64,000 nucleotides of DNA, taken from positions 1-64,000 of the forward strand of contig JALELB010000062.1 of NCBI GenBank assembly GCA_022768805.1, written 5' to 3'. Shown here piece by piece: positions 8,861 through 17,587 of this stretch. Positions within the stretch are counted from its first letter, which is position 1; each line of letters opens with the position of its first letter. Below the pieces are notes generated by a model that saw only the letters and a list, made by a program, of their open reading frames with translations, made no database searches and was not told where the DNA came from. A program made the position numbers and the translations under genes. The stretch is from Ruminococcus sp. Lineage in GTDB: Bacteria; Bacillota; Clostridia; Oscillospirales; Ruminococcaceae.

Positions 8861-10381
8861 TTATGCTTTTGTTTTTTCATTGCTCCCGGTCTTTTTCTCC
8901 TGGGGCTGATCCTCCGGCTCCTCTTTTCCGGACCGGCTCTTGCCCTTTTCCAGACGGATACCGTAAATAAATGCGGCACACAGATAAACCAGGAATGCGG
9001 TACCTTCCAGAATAACCGCCGGCTTCAGTGCAGAGTCAATCAGGCTCCGGATAAAGCCCACAGTGGAACTGCTTGCAGGAACCAGAATGCTGTAGGCGTC
9101 TGCAAAGGACACATTTTCATAGTACTCGTCAGCGGTCACGTTAATATCATCCAGCAGCTTGGAAACCTTTTCATTCAAAGATTCCAGGTCCTTCTCTACC
9201 CGTTCCATCTTATCCCGGGAGGCAGCGGAGCGATCCTGCAGCGCTTCAATCCGATCTTCATAAAAGCTGATCTGCTGGGTTGCAGTAGAAACATCCTTCT
9301 GGGCAGTAATCTTCTGGCTGATGAGCTTGTCATACTGCTCGGAGGCCTGGGTGTAGGTGGTGTTCACATTGTCCGTACCATTGCCAAAAATCAGGATGCT
9401 GTCCTTTTCATACTGTTCGATGGACTCCGTAATGGAATTCAGCCGGTCCTGGGCAACGTGTCTCTTACGTTTGAGTGAATCTACCCGGTACTGATAATAG
9501 GTCATCAGTGCCTGCCGGTCCTTGGTTACATTATTGACTGTGATATAGGAAGAAATCAGATCCAGATCCATGCTCTCGATGGTGCTCACTGCAGCAGACA
9601 GATCTGCAAAGGTATAGCCGGTCTTGCTGGAACGGAACCGTGTGGTATCCTCCTCAGCCAGCTGATCCAGGTAATCCTCCAGAGTGGACAGGGTTGCACT
9701 GAACACATCCACAGCCTCGGCATAGTCATAGTCCGTATAATTGATTGCAGTAATGGCACTGCCCAGCGCCTTGTTATAGCCGTAAACCTCGAAGAAATAG
9801 CTGCGGTAGCAATCCAGCATCTGGTTCAGCACCTCTGCAGCTTCATCGCTGTCATAACCGGTCTTGCTGTAGTCGAAGATAATCTGATACTGGGTGGAAT
9901 AGTAGGAAACATCCAGCATAGCCTGTGCCGCAGACAAGGCGCCGTTGGTGGCATTTTGGTAAACATTCTGATAGGTAATGATCCGGTCCATTGCATCAGA
10001 GGGAATAATGCCATTGACGCTCAGACCTGCACGCACGGTCTCCAGATCCTCCACAGGCTTGCCCAGCTGGGTCAGCGCAGACTGAATCACCTCCGGGTTG
10101 CAGATACTGTTCTTCACATTGAAATCATTTCCGGCAGGATCCTTGCCCTGTTCAATGCCCTTATAGGTAAAGCTGATCAGCGCAGTGGTCTGCTTGTGCT
10201 GATCGGAAGAAACGACAGCGCTGAACAATATGGACAGCACCCCCAGCAAAACAGCTGCTGCAAGCCAGACCACAAAAAAGCGCTTGAGTCCGTTCCAGAT
10301 ATTCAGCACGGATATTACAACTTCGGATTTTTCCTCCTGGTTCATCTGTAATGTCACATTAATATCTTTCTTTTCATCCAT
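8861..10381 (-). CDS. Wzz-like polysaccharide chain-length/export membrane protein
   Basis: About 506 residues. A transmembrane segment near residue 45-65 (FFVVWLAAAVLLGVLSILF) and a second near the C-terminus (about 450-475) enclose a long extracellular region with predicted coiled coil, the layout of Wzz/KpsE co-polymerases that control polysaccharide chain length or export. The C-terminal tail is charged and cytoplasmic (KSRSGKEEPEDQPQEKK), without a kinase domain. I start at the ATG at 10381 (MDEKKDINV) because GAGGAGG sits 9-10 nt upstream; the in-frame extension to 10471 overlaps the promoter. The gene stands alone, with no glycosyltransferases nearby, so its polysaccharide partner is elsewhere. 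Confidence 0.75.
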   Translation of the reverse strand: MDEKKDINVTLQMNQEEKSEVVISVLNIWNGLKRFFVVWLAAAVLLGVLSILFSAVVSSDQHKQTTALISFTYKGIEQGKDPAGNDFNVKNSICNPEVIQSALTQLGKPVEDLETVRAGLSVNGIIPSDAMDRIITYQNVYQNATNGALSAAQAMLDVSYYSTQYQIIFDYSKTGYDSDEAAEVLNQMLDCYRSYFFEVYGYNKALGSAITAINYTDYDYAEAVDVFSATLSTLEDYLDQLAEEDTTRFRSSKTGYTFADLSAAVSTIESMDLDLISSYITVNNVTKDRQALMTYYQYRVDSLKRKRHVAQDRLNSITESIEQYEKDSILIFGNGTDNVNTTYTQASEQYDKLISQKITAQKDVSTATQQISFYEDRIEALQDRSAASRDKMERVEKDLESLNEKVSKLLDDINVTADEYYENVSFADAYSILVPASSSTVGFIRSLIDSALKPAVILEGTAFLVYLCAAFIYGIRLEKGKSRSGKEEPEDQPQEKKTGSNEKTKA

Positions 10382-10429
10382 TTCTGCAATTCCTCCTCTA
10401 ATCGACATGGTAAGCAGTAAACAAAGATT

Positions 10430-10458
10430 ATTATAACACAAACAAGAAAAAAAGTAAA
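10430..10458 (-). promoter_or_regulatory. Promoter of the Wzz-like gene
   Basis: On the minus strand TTTACT, a 17 bp T-rich spacer and a perfect TATAAT (10435-10430) lie about 50 nt upstream of the start at 10381. Confidence 0.65.
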
Positions 10459-10501
10459 GCCCTTTTGTCAAAAGAGCGGGTATGCGCCCGGGTCAGAGCC
10501 A

Positions 10502-10927
10502 TTACACAAAGCCGGTCTTGTCCGTGCTGTTAAATCCTGCCCGACGGTAAAAATCCAGCGTGGCTTCCTGCCGGGAGCCGGTCATCAGCATGAGCTTGTA
10601 GCAGCCAGCCTGTCTGGCAAGCTCCCTTGCATATGCAAGACAAGCAGAAGCGAATCCCCTGCCCCGGCAGTCCGGATGGGTCACCACATTTTCGATCAGT
10701 GCATAGGGGCGCAGACTCCGGGTGAGATTCGGCACAATCAGGCAGACACAAGTGGATACGAGTCTGCCCTCCTCTTCATATACCAGAACATGATGCATGG
10801 GGTCCGAAAGGATATGCGCCCAGACTGCATGCAGCTGCTCCGACTGCTCCGGAACAGCCGTCTCGTGCAGATAAAGATATAATTGCAGCAGCTCCTGCAA
10901 ATCCTCACGCTGTGCCTCCCGTACCAT
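10502..10927 (-). CDS. GNAT family N-acetyltransferase
   Basis: 141-residue acyl-CoA-dependent acetyltransferase of unknown substrate. The acetyl-CoA binding motif A is clear: VTHPDCRGRGFASACLAYA (about residues 76-94), followed by motif B ATLDFYRRAGF near the C-terminus. I start at the ATG at 10927 (MVREAQREDL), where the GNAT fold begins and a GGGGCGG-type ribosome site precedes. The longer frame from 11002 adds an unlikely Cys/Gly-rich extension. It is divergent from sigG and stands alone. Confidence 0.85.
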   Translation of the reverse strand: MVREAQREDLQELLQLYLYLHETAVPEQSEQLHAVWAHILSDPMHHVLVYEEEGRLVSTCVCLIVPNLTRSLRPYALIENVVTHPDCRGRGFASACLAYARELARQAGCYKLMLMTGSRQEATLDFYRRAGFNSTDKTGFV

Positions 10928-11036
10928 GCCATCCGCCCCTTTCTTCCTGCCATTATAGCATGTCCCCTCCGCACTGTCAAGGCAAGCCCCCATGCTTCCC
11001 ACAGGCAGATTCCTGAAATTCCCGCCCTCCCCATTG

Positions 11037-11066
11037 GATTATGCAGGACGAAGCGGGGTCATACTA
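11037..11066 (+). promoter_or_regulatory. Sigma-F-like promoter upstream of sigG
   Basis: GATTA (11037-11041), 15 bp, then GGTCATACTA (11057-11066). The second element matches the sigma-F/G -10 pattern GGnnAnAnTR at every fixed position; the first matches GYWTA at four of five. It lies 29 nt before the sigG start. In Bacillus the sigma-G gene is sigma-F dependent. Confidence 0.5.
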
Positions 11067-11095
11067 ACTCCAAGAAAGAAAACGGAGGCTATGGC

Positions 11096-11869
11096 ATGGC
11101 TTATCAGAAGGTTATCATCTCCGGAATCAACACATCCAAGCTGACAGTGCTCAAGGAAAGCGAAAAAATCCAGCTGCTGGAGGAAATCCAGCGCACCGGC
11201 AGCAAGGAGGCACGGGACAAGCTCATCAACGGAAATCTGCGGCTGGTGCTCAGCGTAATCCAGCGTTTTGCCGGCAGAGGAGAAGATATTGATGACCTGT
11301 TTCAGATCGGGGTAATCGGACTCATGAAAGCAATCAACAACTTTGATCTGTCCAAGGAGGTCCGGTTTTCCACCTACTGTGTGCCGATGATCAGCGGAGA
11401 GCTGCGCCGCTTTCTGCGGGACTATAATCACATTAAGGTCAGCCGCTCCCTGCGGGACCTTGCATACAAGGCCATGCAGGCCAAGGAGCAGCTGACTGCT
11501 GAGCATCAGAAGGAACCCACCATGGACGAAATTGCAAAACAGATTGGCGCAAAACGCAGCGAGGTGGTGCTGGCGCTGGAAAGCGTGACGGATCCGGTTT
11601 CCCTGTATGAGCCGGTTTATTCAGATGCAGGAGACACGCTGTATGTACTGGATCAGATCAGCGATCACAACAGCGTGGACAGCTGGCTGGATGAAATTGC
11701 ACTGCGGGACGCCATCAAGGCACTGCAGCCCCGGGAAAAACGGATTCTCTATCTGCGGTTCTTTCAGGGCAAGACCCAGGTGGAGGTTGCCCAGGAAATC
11801 GGCATCTCCCAGGCACAGGTTTCCCGGCTGGAAAAAGGTGCCCTCACCCGAATCAAGGGGGAGGTCTGA
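11096..11869 (+). CDS. sigG: RNA polymerase sporulation sigma factor SigG
   Basis: 257 residues, the usual SigG length. The N-terminus KVIISGINTSKLTVLKESEK carries the SigG-specific segment that aligns with KVEICGVNTSKLPVL in Bacillus and Clostridium and is absent from SigF. Region 2 reads NLRLVLSVIQRF, DDLFQIGVIGLMKAINNFDLS, VRFSTYCVPMISGELRRFLRD. Region 4 has the helix-turn-helix TQVEVAQEIGISQAQVSRLEK. SigG directs late forespore gene expression. I start at ATG 11096 (MAYQK) rather than far upstream, with ACGGAGG before it. It stands alone, without spoIIGA-sigE upstream as in many clostridia. A sigma-F-like promoter precedes it. The gene converges with the ZIP transporter with no base between the two stop codons. 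Confidence 0.92.
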   Translation: MAYQKVIISGINTSKLTVLKESEKIQLLEEIQRTGSKEARDKLINGNLRLVLSVIQRFAGRGEDIDDLFQIGVIGLMKAINNFDLSKEVRFSTYCVPMISGELRRFLRDYNHIKVSRSLRDLAYKAMQAKEQLTAEHQKEPTMDEIAKQIGAKRSEVVLALESVTDPVSLYEPVYSDAGDTLYVLDQISDHNSVDSWLDEIALRDAIKALQPREKRILYLRFFQGKTQVEVAQEIGISQAQVSRLEKGALTRIKGEV

Positions 11870-12670
11870 TTAACCCAGCGCCACATCCAGCACCATCATA
11901 CAGGAAAAGCCCACCATAGTGGCCAGCGCCATATAATTCTTGTTTTCGTTGGTCTGGCTTTCCGGGATCAGTTCCTCTACCACCACATAGATCATGGCTC
12001 CGGCCGCAAACGCCAGCAGGAAGGGCAGCGCCATACGCACCCTCAGCACCAGCAGTGCACCCAGCACCCCGGAGATGGGCTCTACAATGCCGCTGAGCTG
12101 GCCGAGAAAGAATGCCTTGCCCCGGGATAAGCCTTCCCGGCGGAGGGGCACACTCACCGCCATGCCCTCCGGCAGATTCTGGATACCAATGCCCAGGGCA
12201 AGCATGGCGGCGGTAAGCAGGGTTGCACCTTCCAGATTATAGGTCAGGGAGCCGAACGCCACGCCCACTGCAAGCCCCTCCGGAATGTTGTGCAGGGTAA
12301 TAGAGAAAATCAGCATCAGGCATCGCTTCCACTTGCCGGAACGGTTGAGCTTTGCAGACAGCTTCGGGGACCGTTCCAGCCTGTTGTACAGCTTATCTCC
12401 GGCAAACAGCAGCAATCCCCCGCCGAGAAAGCCTGCCAGCGCCACAAGCCATGCAGTCATCCCAAGACTTTCCGCCATATCGATGGACGGAGACAAGAGG
12501 GACCAGAAGGAAGCCGCAATCATGACTCCGCCGGCAAAGCCCAGCATTCCATCCATCCAGTTTTTGTTCACTTGCTTGAAGAATACAACACAGGCAGCGC
12601 CCAGTGCGGTCAACGACCAGGTGAACAGGGTCGCAAATAAAGCTAGGGTTGTATACGAAAAATTCTGCAC
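11870..12670 (-). CDS. ZIP family divalent metal transporter
   Basis: 266 residues with about eight transmembrane helices, an importer (or exchanger) for zinc and related divalent metals. The paired metal-binding motifs of the ZIP family are intact: HNIPEGLAVGVAFG in helix IV and QNLPEGMAVSVPL in helix V. It resembles the GufA/ZupT-like branch. It is transcribed towards sigG, and the two stop codons abut exactly (TGA at 11867-11869, TAA complement at 11870-11872), so the transcripts must overlap at their 3' ends. No metal-responsive operator was recognised upstream. Confidence 0.92.
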   Translation of the reverse strand: MQNFSYTTLALFATLFTWSLTALGAACVVFFKQVNKNWMDGMLGFAGGVMIAASFWSLLSPSIDMAESLGMTAWLVALAGFLGGGLLLFAGDKLYNRLERSPKLSAKLNRSGKWKRCLMLIFSITLHNIPEGLAVGVAFGSLTYNLEGATLLTAAMLALGIGIQNLPEGMAVSVPLRREGLSRGKAFFLGQLSGIVEPISGVLGALLVLRVRMALPFLLAFAAGAMIYVVVEELIPESQTNENKNYMALATMVGFSCMMVLDVALG

Positions 12671-12750
12671 AGCCTACACTCCTCTCAAAGCAGCCGGATA
12701 CACCCGGCACAATTACAGTCTATGAGAATCCGTGAAAACTGTGCAAAAGA

Positions 12751-12785
12751 AAAGCCGCTCATACGCTTGTATGAACGGCTTTTTT
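12751..12785 (-). terminator. Intrinsic terminator after the HD-domain gene
   Basis: AAAGCCG and CGGCTTT arms extended by CATAC/GTATG form a strong hairpin with T-rich flanks on both strands; it lies 50 nt past the stop of the HD-domain gene. Confidence 0.8.
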
Positions 12786-12834
12786 CAGTCCGGACAACAC
12801 TGCACACGCGCAGATGGCATGCTGCCGGATAGTT

Positions 12835-13347
12835 TTATGTTGATGAGCTGCTGCATCGGCGGAACAGCTTCCGGAATAATGGAATGACTACCTCCAGCAT
12901 GGCACAGTATTTGTCTGTCAGTACAATGACCATGGACTCCTTGTACCGGGGCAGCCGGGTGGGCGTCATGGGCCACATATGCTTGAGGATAATATCCTTT
13001 TCCCTGGTAGACAGGGTGAACAGACGGGACGCCTCGCTGCATGCCATCTGAGGGTGCCGCTTGCTGTGAAAGGCCTCTCCGCTTTTGCGAACATATTCCT
13101 TGCGGTTATAGAAAAACAGATCGTGCAGCATGCCGGCTCTGGCCGCCGCCCGGGCATCCCACCCAAACCGACTGCAGAAAATGTAATTGTAGTATGCCAC
13201 ATTCAGACTATGCTGAAACCGGGTTGTCTGTACATGATGCCGGAACTGCTTCAGGCTCTGCACCGTTTCATTTTCCAGAAGATCAGAAATGACATCATAG
13301 AACGGAAGCAGCTCCAGATCTTTTTTGGAACCGATTGCACGAAGCAT
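12835..13347 (-). CDS. HD-domain phosphohydrolase-like protein
   Basis: 170 residues. The HD superfamily metal ligands are recognisable: FQHSLNVAYYNY (first His), AGMLHDLFFYNR (HD pair) and a further His in ILKHMWPM, then a late Asp in IVLTDKYCAM. By family knowledge such small HD proteins hydrolyse phosphate esters or nucleotides; the substrate here is unknown. I start at the ATG at 13347 (MLRAIGSKK), with AAAGGATG about 10 nt upstream. The C-terminal tail RKLFRRCSSSST is basic and Ser-rich. It stands between the ZIP gene and dapL and has its own terminator. Confidence 0.8.
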   Translation of the reverse strand: MLRAIGSKKDLELLPFYDVISDLLENETVQSLKQFRHHVQTTRFQHSLNVAYYNYIFCSRFGWDARAAARAGMLHDLFFYNRKEYVRKSGEAFHSKRHPQMACSEASRLFTLSTREKDIILKHMWPMTPTRLPRYKESMVIVLTDKYCAMLEVVIPLFRKLFRRCSSSST

Positions 13348-13442
13348 TGTCTCGCATCCTTTCTGTGGAGGTTTCCTCTTAAACAGTATACCGCAGAGGC
13401 TGCGAAAAATCAACGTCCAATTTATGGGGACAGAAGCCCGTC

Positions 13443-14630
13443 TTACTTCTGGAGCATCTTCTTGAGCCGTTCCATAGCCTCCACAGTCTTATCCTTGTCT
13501 CCGAAGGAGGTCAGACGGAACCAGCCGGCGCCATTTCTGCCAAAGCCCTCGCCGGGGGTGCCGACCACTTCAATTTCGTGCAGCAGGCAGTCGAAGAATT
13601 CCCAGCTTCCCATGCCGTTGGGGCACTGGAGCCAGATATAGGGAGAGTTCACGCCTCCGGTATAAGGAATATGGAGCTCGTCCAGGGTACGGGCAATAAC
13701 CCGTGCGTTTTCCTGGTAATAGCTCAGATTCTCCCGGATCTGCTGCAGGCCCAGCTCAGAGAATACGGCAGCAGCAGCACACTGTACCGGGTAGGACACA
13801 CCGTTGAACTTGGTTGCCTCCCGGCGATACCACAGCTTATAGATATTCTTGCCGTCCCGTTCCAGCTCCTTGGGGATGACGGTGTAGCCGCAGCGTGTGC
13901 CGGTAAAGCCGGCGGTCTTGGAGAGGCTGCACATTTCGATGGCACAGGTGCGGGCACCCTTGATGGCAAAGATGCTCCGGGGTACATCATCCTGGGTAAT
14001 GAAGGCCTCATAAGCTGCATCATAGAAAATAATGGCGTCATTTGCATTGGCATAGTCCACCCAGGCCTGGAGCTGTTCGGTGGTGTATGCTGCGCCGGTG
14101 GGGTTATTGGGAGAGCAGAGGTAGATAAGATCCGCATGCACAGAGGGATCCGGCAGGGCACAGAAGCCGTTTTCCGGCGTAGCGTCTGCATAGATGATCT
14201 TTCTGCCGCTCATGATATTGGAATCCACATAAACCGGATAAACCGGGTCGTTCACCAGCACCACATTGTCCTGGGAGAAAATATCGCCAATGTTGCCGGC
14301 ATCGCTCTTGGCCCCGTCATTCACCAGGATTTCATCCGCAGCGACTTCTACGCCAAAGCTTTTGTAATAGCCGGAAATTGCCTCCCGCAGGAAGGCATAG
14401 CCCTCATAATCCGGATAGCCCTTGAAAGTTTCCTTGTTACCCAGCTCGTCGCAGCCCTTTTTCATCGCTTCCACCACAGCCGGTGCCAGAGGAAGAGTCA
14501 CATCCCCGATGCCCAGACGGATCAGGTGATTGTCCGGATGCTCCGCAACATACTCATTCACCCGCTTTGCGATTTCTGCAAACAGATAGTTGGGTACAAG
14601 ATTGTCAAAATTGTGATTCACCTTTGCCAT
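13443..14630 (-). CDS. dapL: LL-diaminopimelate aminotransferase
   Basis: 395-residue PLP-dependent class I/II aminotransferase that makes LL-diaminopimelate from tetrahydrodipicolinate in one step, for lysine and peptidoglycan. The N-terminal FDNLVPNYLFAEIAKRV, the GIGDVTLPL strand and the PLP-lysine segment SLSKTAGFTGTRCGY (lysine near residue 237) are typical of DapL. FYDAAYEAFI carries the residues contacting PLP. It lies 12 nt downstream of dapF, its pathway neighbour, and the two are clearly co-transcribed. Use of DapL rather than the succinylase route fits Ruminococcus. Confidence 0.95.
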   Translation of the reverse strand: MAKVNHNFDNLVPNYLFAEIAKRVNEYVAEHPDNHLIRLGIGDVTLPLAPAVVEAMKKGCDELGNKETFKGYPDYEGYAFLREAISGYYKSFGVEVAADEILVNDGAKSDAGNIGDIFSQDNVVLVNDPVYPVYVDSNIMSGRKIIYADATPENGFCALPDPSVHADLIYLCSPNNPTGAAYTTEQLQAWVDYANANDAIIFYDAAYEAFITQDDVPRSIFAIKGARTCAIEMCSLSKTAGFTGTRCGYTVIPKELERDGKNIYKLWYRREATKFNGVSYPVQCAAAAVFSELGLQQIRENLSYYQENARVIARTLDELHIPYTGGVNSPYIWLQCPNGMGSWEFFDCLLHEIEVVGTPGEGFGRNGAGWFRLTSFGDKDKTVEAMERLKKMLQK

Positions 14631-14642
14631 ATTGATACTCCT

Positions 14643-15485
14643 TTATGATAAATTGATTTCGCCCTGAAATACTTCCGCCGCAGGTCCGGTCATCATAACA
14701 GTGCCGTCTGCCTGATAGGTAATGGTGAGCTCGCCGCCCCGGAGCTGCACCAGAACCGGCTCACCCTGGGGGCAATAGCCGTTGAGCACCGCTGCCACCA
14801 CAGAAGCACATGCTCCGGTGCCGCAGGCCAGGGTCTCACCGCTGCCCCGCTCCCATACCCGCATCTGCAAAGTATGATTGTCTATGACCCGGATAAACTC
14901 CGTATTGACCCGATCAGGAAAAATGGGATGGTGCTCAAACTCCGGCCCCAGCCGTTCCAGATCCAGATCATCAATCCGGTCACAGAATACAACGGCATGG
15001 GGATTGCCCATGGATACGCAGGTGATCCGTTCCAGCCGATCGCCCACCTGTACAGGCTTTGCCACAAAGGGCTCCTGGGAATCGCTCTCCACCGGAATCT
15101 CCCGGGGGACAAGAATCGCCTTGCCCATATCCACCGTCACAGCTTGCACTGTCTTCCCATCACAGTGCAGCTCCAGTCCCTTGATGCCGGAATTTGTTTC
15201 CAGCGTGATCCGGGTTTTGTCCGTCAGCCCATGCTCATATACATACTTGCCGATGCAGCGGGTGCCGTTGCCGCACATCATGGCTTCAGAGCCGTCCGCA
15301 TTGAAAATGCGCATTTTAAAATCTGCCGTCTCTGAAGGCATAATCAGAATCAGCCCGTCTCCCCCGATGCCGAAGCGCCGGTCACTAAGCCTGAGGGAAA
15401 GCTGCTCCGGGTTCTCCACCTTTTCCTCAAAGCAGTTGACGTATATGTAATCGTTGCCGATCCCCTGCATTTTGGTAAACTTCAT
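14643..15485 (-). CDS. dapF: Diaminopimelate epimerase
   Basis: 280-residue cofactor-free epimerase converting LL- to meso-diaminopimelate. The two catalytic cysteines are in MCGNGTRC (about residue 72) and ACGTGACA (about residue 216), and the N-terminal KMQGIGNDYIYV is the family hallmark. I prefer the second of two tandem ATGs (15485) because AAGGAGG would be too close to the first. It precedes dapL in a two-gene operon completing the route to meso-DAP. Confidence 0.96.
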   Translation of the reverse strand: MKFTKMQGIGNDYIYVNCFEEKVENPEQLSLRLSDRRFGIGGDGLILIMPSETADFKMRIFNADGSEAMMCGNGTRCIGKYVYEHGLTDKTRITLETNSGIKGLELHCDGKTVQAVTVDMGKAILVPREIPVESDSQEPFVAKPVQVGDRLERITCVSMGNPHAVVFCDRIDDLDLERLGPEFEHHPIFPDRVNTEFIRVIDNHTLQMRVWERGSGETLACGTGACASVVAAVLNGYCPQGEPVLVQLRGGELTITYQADGTVMMTGPAAEVFQGEINLS

Positions 15486-15540
15486 CATTGCCTCCTTGGT
15501 ACCACTTGATTACATTATAGATATGCGGAAAGTGCACGCC

Positions 15541-16497
15541 CTATACAATACCGTTGTTCCATCGCTTGAGCACTGTACCGTTGAAGGTATAGCCATCCAC
15601 CTGGATTACATCACCCTCCAGATCGCTCTGATAGAACCAGAGATCCTTCGGGTGCTTCGGATTGCCCACAATGTGAAAATCCTGTGCAGGCATAGCTCCG
15701 CCTGCCAGCAGATAGCAGCGCTCACCCTCCTGATTCTCCGCCACGTCCACAACCATGACCACATGTCCGGGAGCGCCGCCATGCAGAAGCAGATCCCCTG
15801 CCTGGAGCTTGTCAAGCTGAATCGCACTGCTTTCTGCATCCAGGGATTTGGTGCCTGCATATCGCATCACCGCATGCAGATAGGCACGAAAGCTGTCGTA
15901 GTTGTTGGTATCCGCCGACAGCTTCCACATAGAAGCATAATTGCCGAAAGCCACAAGCCGGTTTCCGGCCCGCCAGTCGGTATACTTCACCTCCAGACCG
16001 TTGGTCAGATGAAAGCTGATTTTCTGTTCCTGTCCGGTCTGGTAATAATACTCTGCAATCACCCGGATGACGCTGTCGGCACACTGCTGCAGATCCCCGC
16101 CGCCCAGGTCAAAATCGTATACCGTCTCGTTCCCGTCCGTAATGACTTCCCCGTTGTATGCTTTCACCGGCGTACCCGCAGGCTTGAGCCGTATCCGGCG
16201 CAGAAAGTCCTGGAACCCATCCTCCTTGACATCCGTGCGGCTATAGCCCTCCGGCGGCAGGATCCGGGTCTGTACACAGTTTCCGCTGGTATCAAGCATC
16301 GGGTCCGGATTGGTGTCCGTCCCGGTATAAGCCTCCTCACACAGGCTGATGGGCTGATACACCCCTTTGGGATAGATCACGCCGGTGCGCTTTAAAAACC
16401 AGCGTGTGCCGAAGCATAAGCCGGCAAGTACGGCAACGGCAATAACCGCTGCCCGGATTCGTTTGCGTATCTTTCTTTTGTTCTCTTTGATCTCCAT
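15541..16497 (-). CDS. DUF4846 exported protein
   Basis: 318 residues. A basic N-terminus (MEIKENKRKIRKRIRAAV) precedes one transmembrane segment (about residues 15-32), so the rest is likely outside the membrane. The remainder matches the DUF4846 family as I know it: RILPPEGYSR, FQDFLRRIRLKPAGTPVKAYNG, QCADSVIRVIAEYYY and a GDLLLHGGAPGHVVMVVD segment. The last, with conserved Gly-His, resembles papain-like NlpC/CHAP active-site surroundings. It lies 18 nt after the VanY-like gene and downstream of the DacF-like gene, so a role in wall metabolism is plausible. The biochemical function is unknown. Confidence 0.75.
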   Translation of the reverse strand: MEIKENKRKIRKRIRAAVIAVAVLAGLCFGTRWFLKRTGVIYPKGVYQPISLCEEAYTGTDTNPDPMLDTSGNCVQTRILPPEGYSRTDVKEDGFQDFLRRIRLKPAGTPVKAYNGEVITDGNETVYDFDLGGGDLQQCADSVIRVIAEYYYQTGQEQKISFHLTNGLEVKYTDWRAGNRLVAFGNYASMWKLSADTNNYDSFRAYLHAVMRYAGTKSLDAESSAIQLDKLQAGDLLLHGGAPGHVVMVVDVAENQEGERCYLLAGGAMPAQDFHIVGNPKHPKDLWFYQSDLEGDVIQVDGYTFNGTVLKRWNNGIV

Positions 16498-16515
16498 GTT
16501 GTTCTCCCTCCGGCA

Positions 16516-17505
16516 TCAGGTCCCGGAACCGCCTATGGTGGCCTGCACCGTTACGATAAAGCCGCCGATGTTATCCCCGGAAATGGTGTAGGCATCGTTT
16601 TTCGGCACAGGGACTTCGGTGGTATTGCCCTGAACGGCGGGAACATAATAAACCTCATAATAGGTTCCGTTCACCGTAATCGCCGCTTGATTGCCGGAAG
16701 GCGTATAATCCCGGATCCACTCCAGATACTCCTCCAGGCAGAGATTGTTCTGCTTCATCAGGGCAGCATGAGGTGTGCTCACATAGCGGTAGTGCCAGGT
16801 GTTTTCCTCCAATCCGGTTGCATTTTTCTTATCTCCGGGATAACGCTGTACAAAACCATACTGGGTGCAATTAGAAACAATCCAGCTATACTTGTCCGCA
16901 CCGGTAAATCTGCCAATTCCATCATCCTGGAGCAGGGACAAATCCACACAGTAACCGGTCTGCCGTTCCGGAATAGTTGTATCATACATACCGCCCGCAT
17001 AATTCTCGTGGGTGGAATAAAGCATTACATTTTTGAGGCCTGTAGCCTGGCTGAAGGCGGCAAACATATCGTTCAGGGGGGTGAGCAGATCGCTGTGCAC
17101 CATGAGACCGAAGTTTTTCAGCCGGAAGCTGTCATTTTTCGTCCCGCTGAAGGATGCAAGCTCACTTCCGGAGCCGGTGTAGGAATGCTCCTGATTCACC
17201 AGAATCAGCGGACCCGCTCCCACCTCTGTGTAAGGCTTGCTGACAGTGGTAAACCGCTCGGTATCATAGCCTGCTGCAGAGGAGGTATCCTCCGTACTCG
17301 CCGGGGTGGTGGCAGCCCCTGTTCCCACAGGCTCATGTACAGAATCCACCGTATCCGAAACAGAGCTGCCGCCCTCCAGCTGGATCTCCGGCTGCTTGTG
17401 AAACAGCTGGATCAGGGAGCGGCGGATAAAATCAATGCCGAAAATCAATAAAATAATCAGAGCAAGTGCAACTGCCAATCGTCCGAAATCAAAACGTCTG
17501 TTCAT
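16516..17505 (-). CDS. VanY-like D,D-peptidase homologue lacking one zinc ligand
   Basis: 329 residues: cytoplasmic start, transmembrane anchor (about 9-25), Ser/Thr-rich spacer, then a VanY/DacY-type domain (about 130-260). Family members are zinc D-Ala-D-Ala carboxypeptidases with motifs SxHxxGxAxD and WHxRY. Here the first motif reads IPERQTGYCVD: the zinc-binding His is Arg181 and the preceding Ser position is Pro179, while Asp188 is kept. The second motif ENTWHYRYVS (His238) is intact. With one ligand missing, normal hydrolysis is doubtful. About 80 residues follow the domain, with a new beta-rich segment ending in GGSGT. It sits in a cell-wall gene group with the DacF-like and DUF4846 genes. 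Confidence 0.8.
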   Translation of the reverse strand: MNRRFDFGRLAVALALIILLIFGIDFIRRSLIQLFHKQPEIQLEGGSSVSDTVDSVHEPVGTGAATTPASTEDTSSAAGYDTERFTTVSKPYTEVGAGPLILVNQEHSYTGSGSELASFSGTKNDSFRLKNFGLMVHSDLLTPLNDMFAAFSQATGLKNVMLYSTHENYAGGMYDTTIPERQTGYCVDLSLLQDDGIGRFTGADKYSWIVSNCTQYGFVQRYPGDKKNATGLEENTWHYRYVSTPHAALMKQNNLCLEEYLEWIRDYTPSGNQAAITVNGTYYEVYYVPAVQGNTTEVPVPKNDAYTISGDNIGGFIVTVQATIGGSGT

Positions 17506-17587
17506 AATTCTTTCTCATCCACTCATTCATCATGATATGTCCTCCGACAAAGCCGCCTATCCGGCCTGCTCCGTCGGACTTTGTGAT

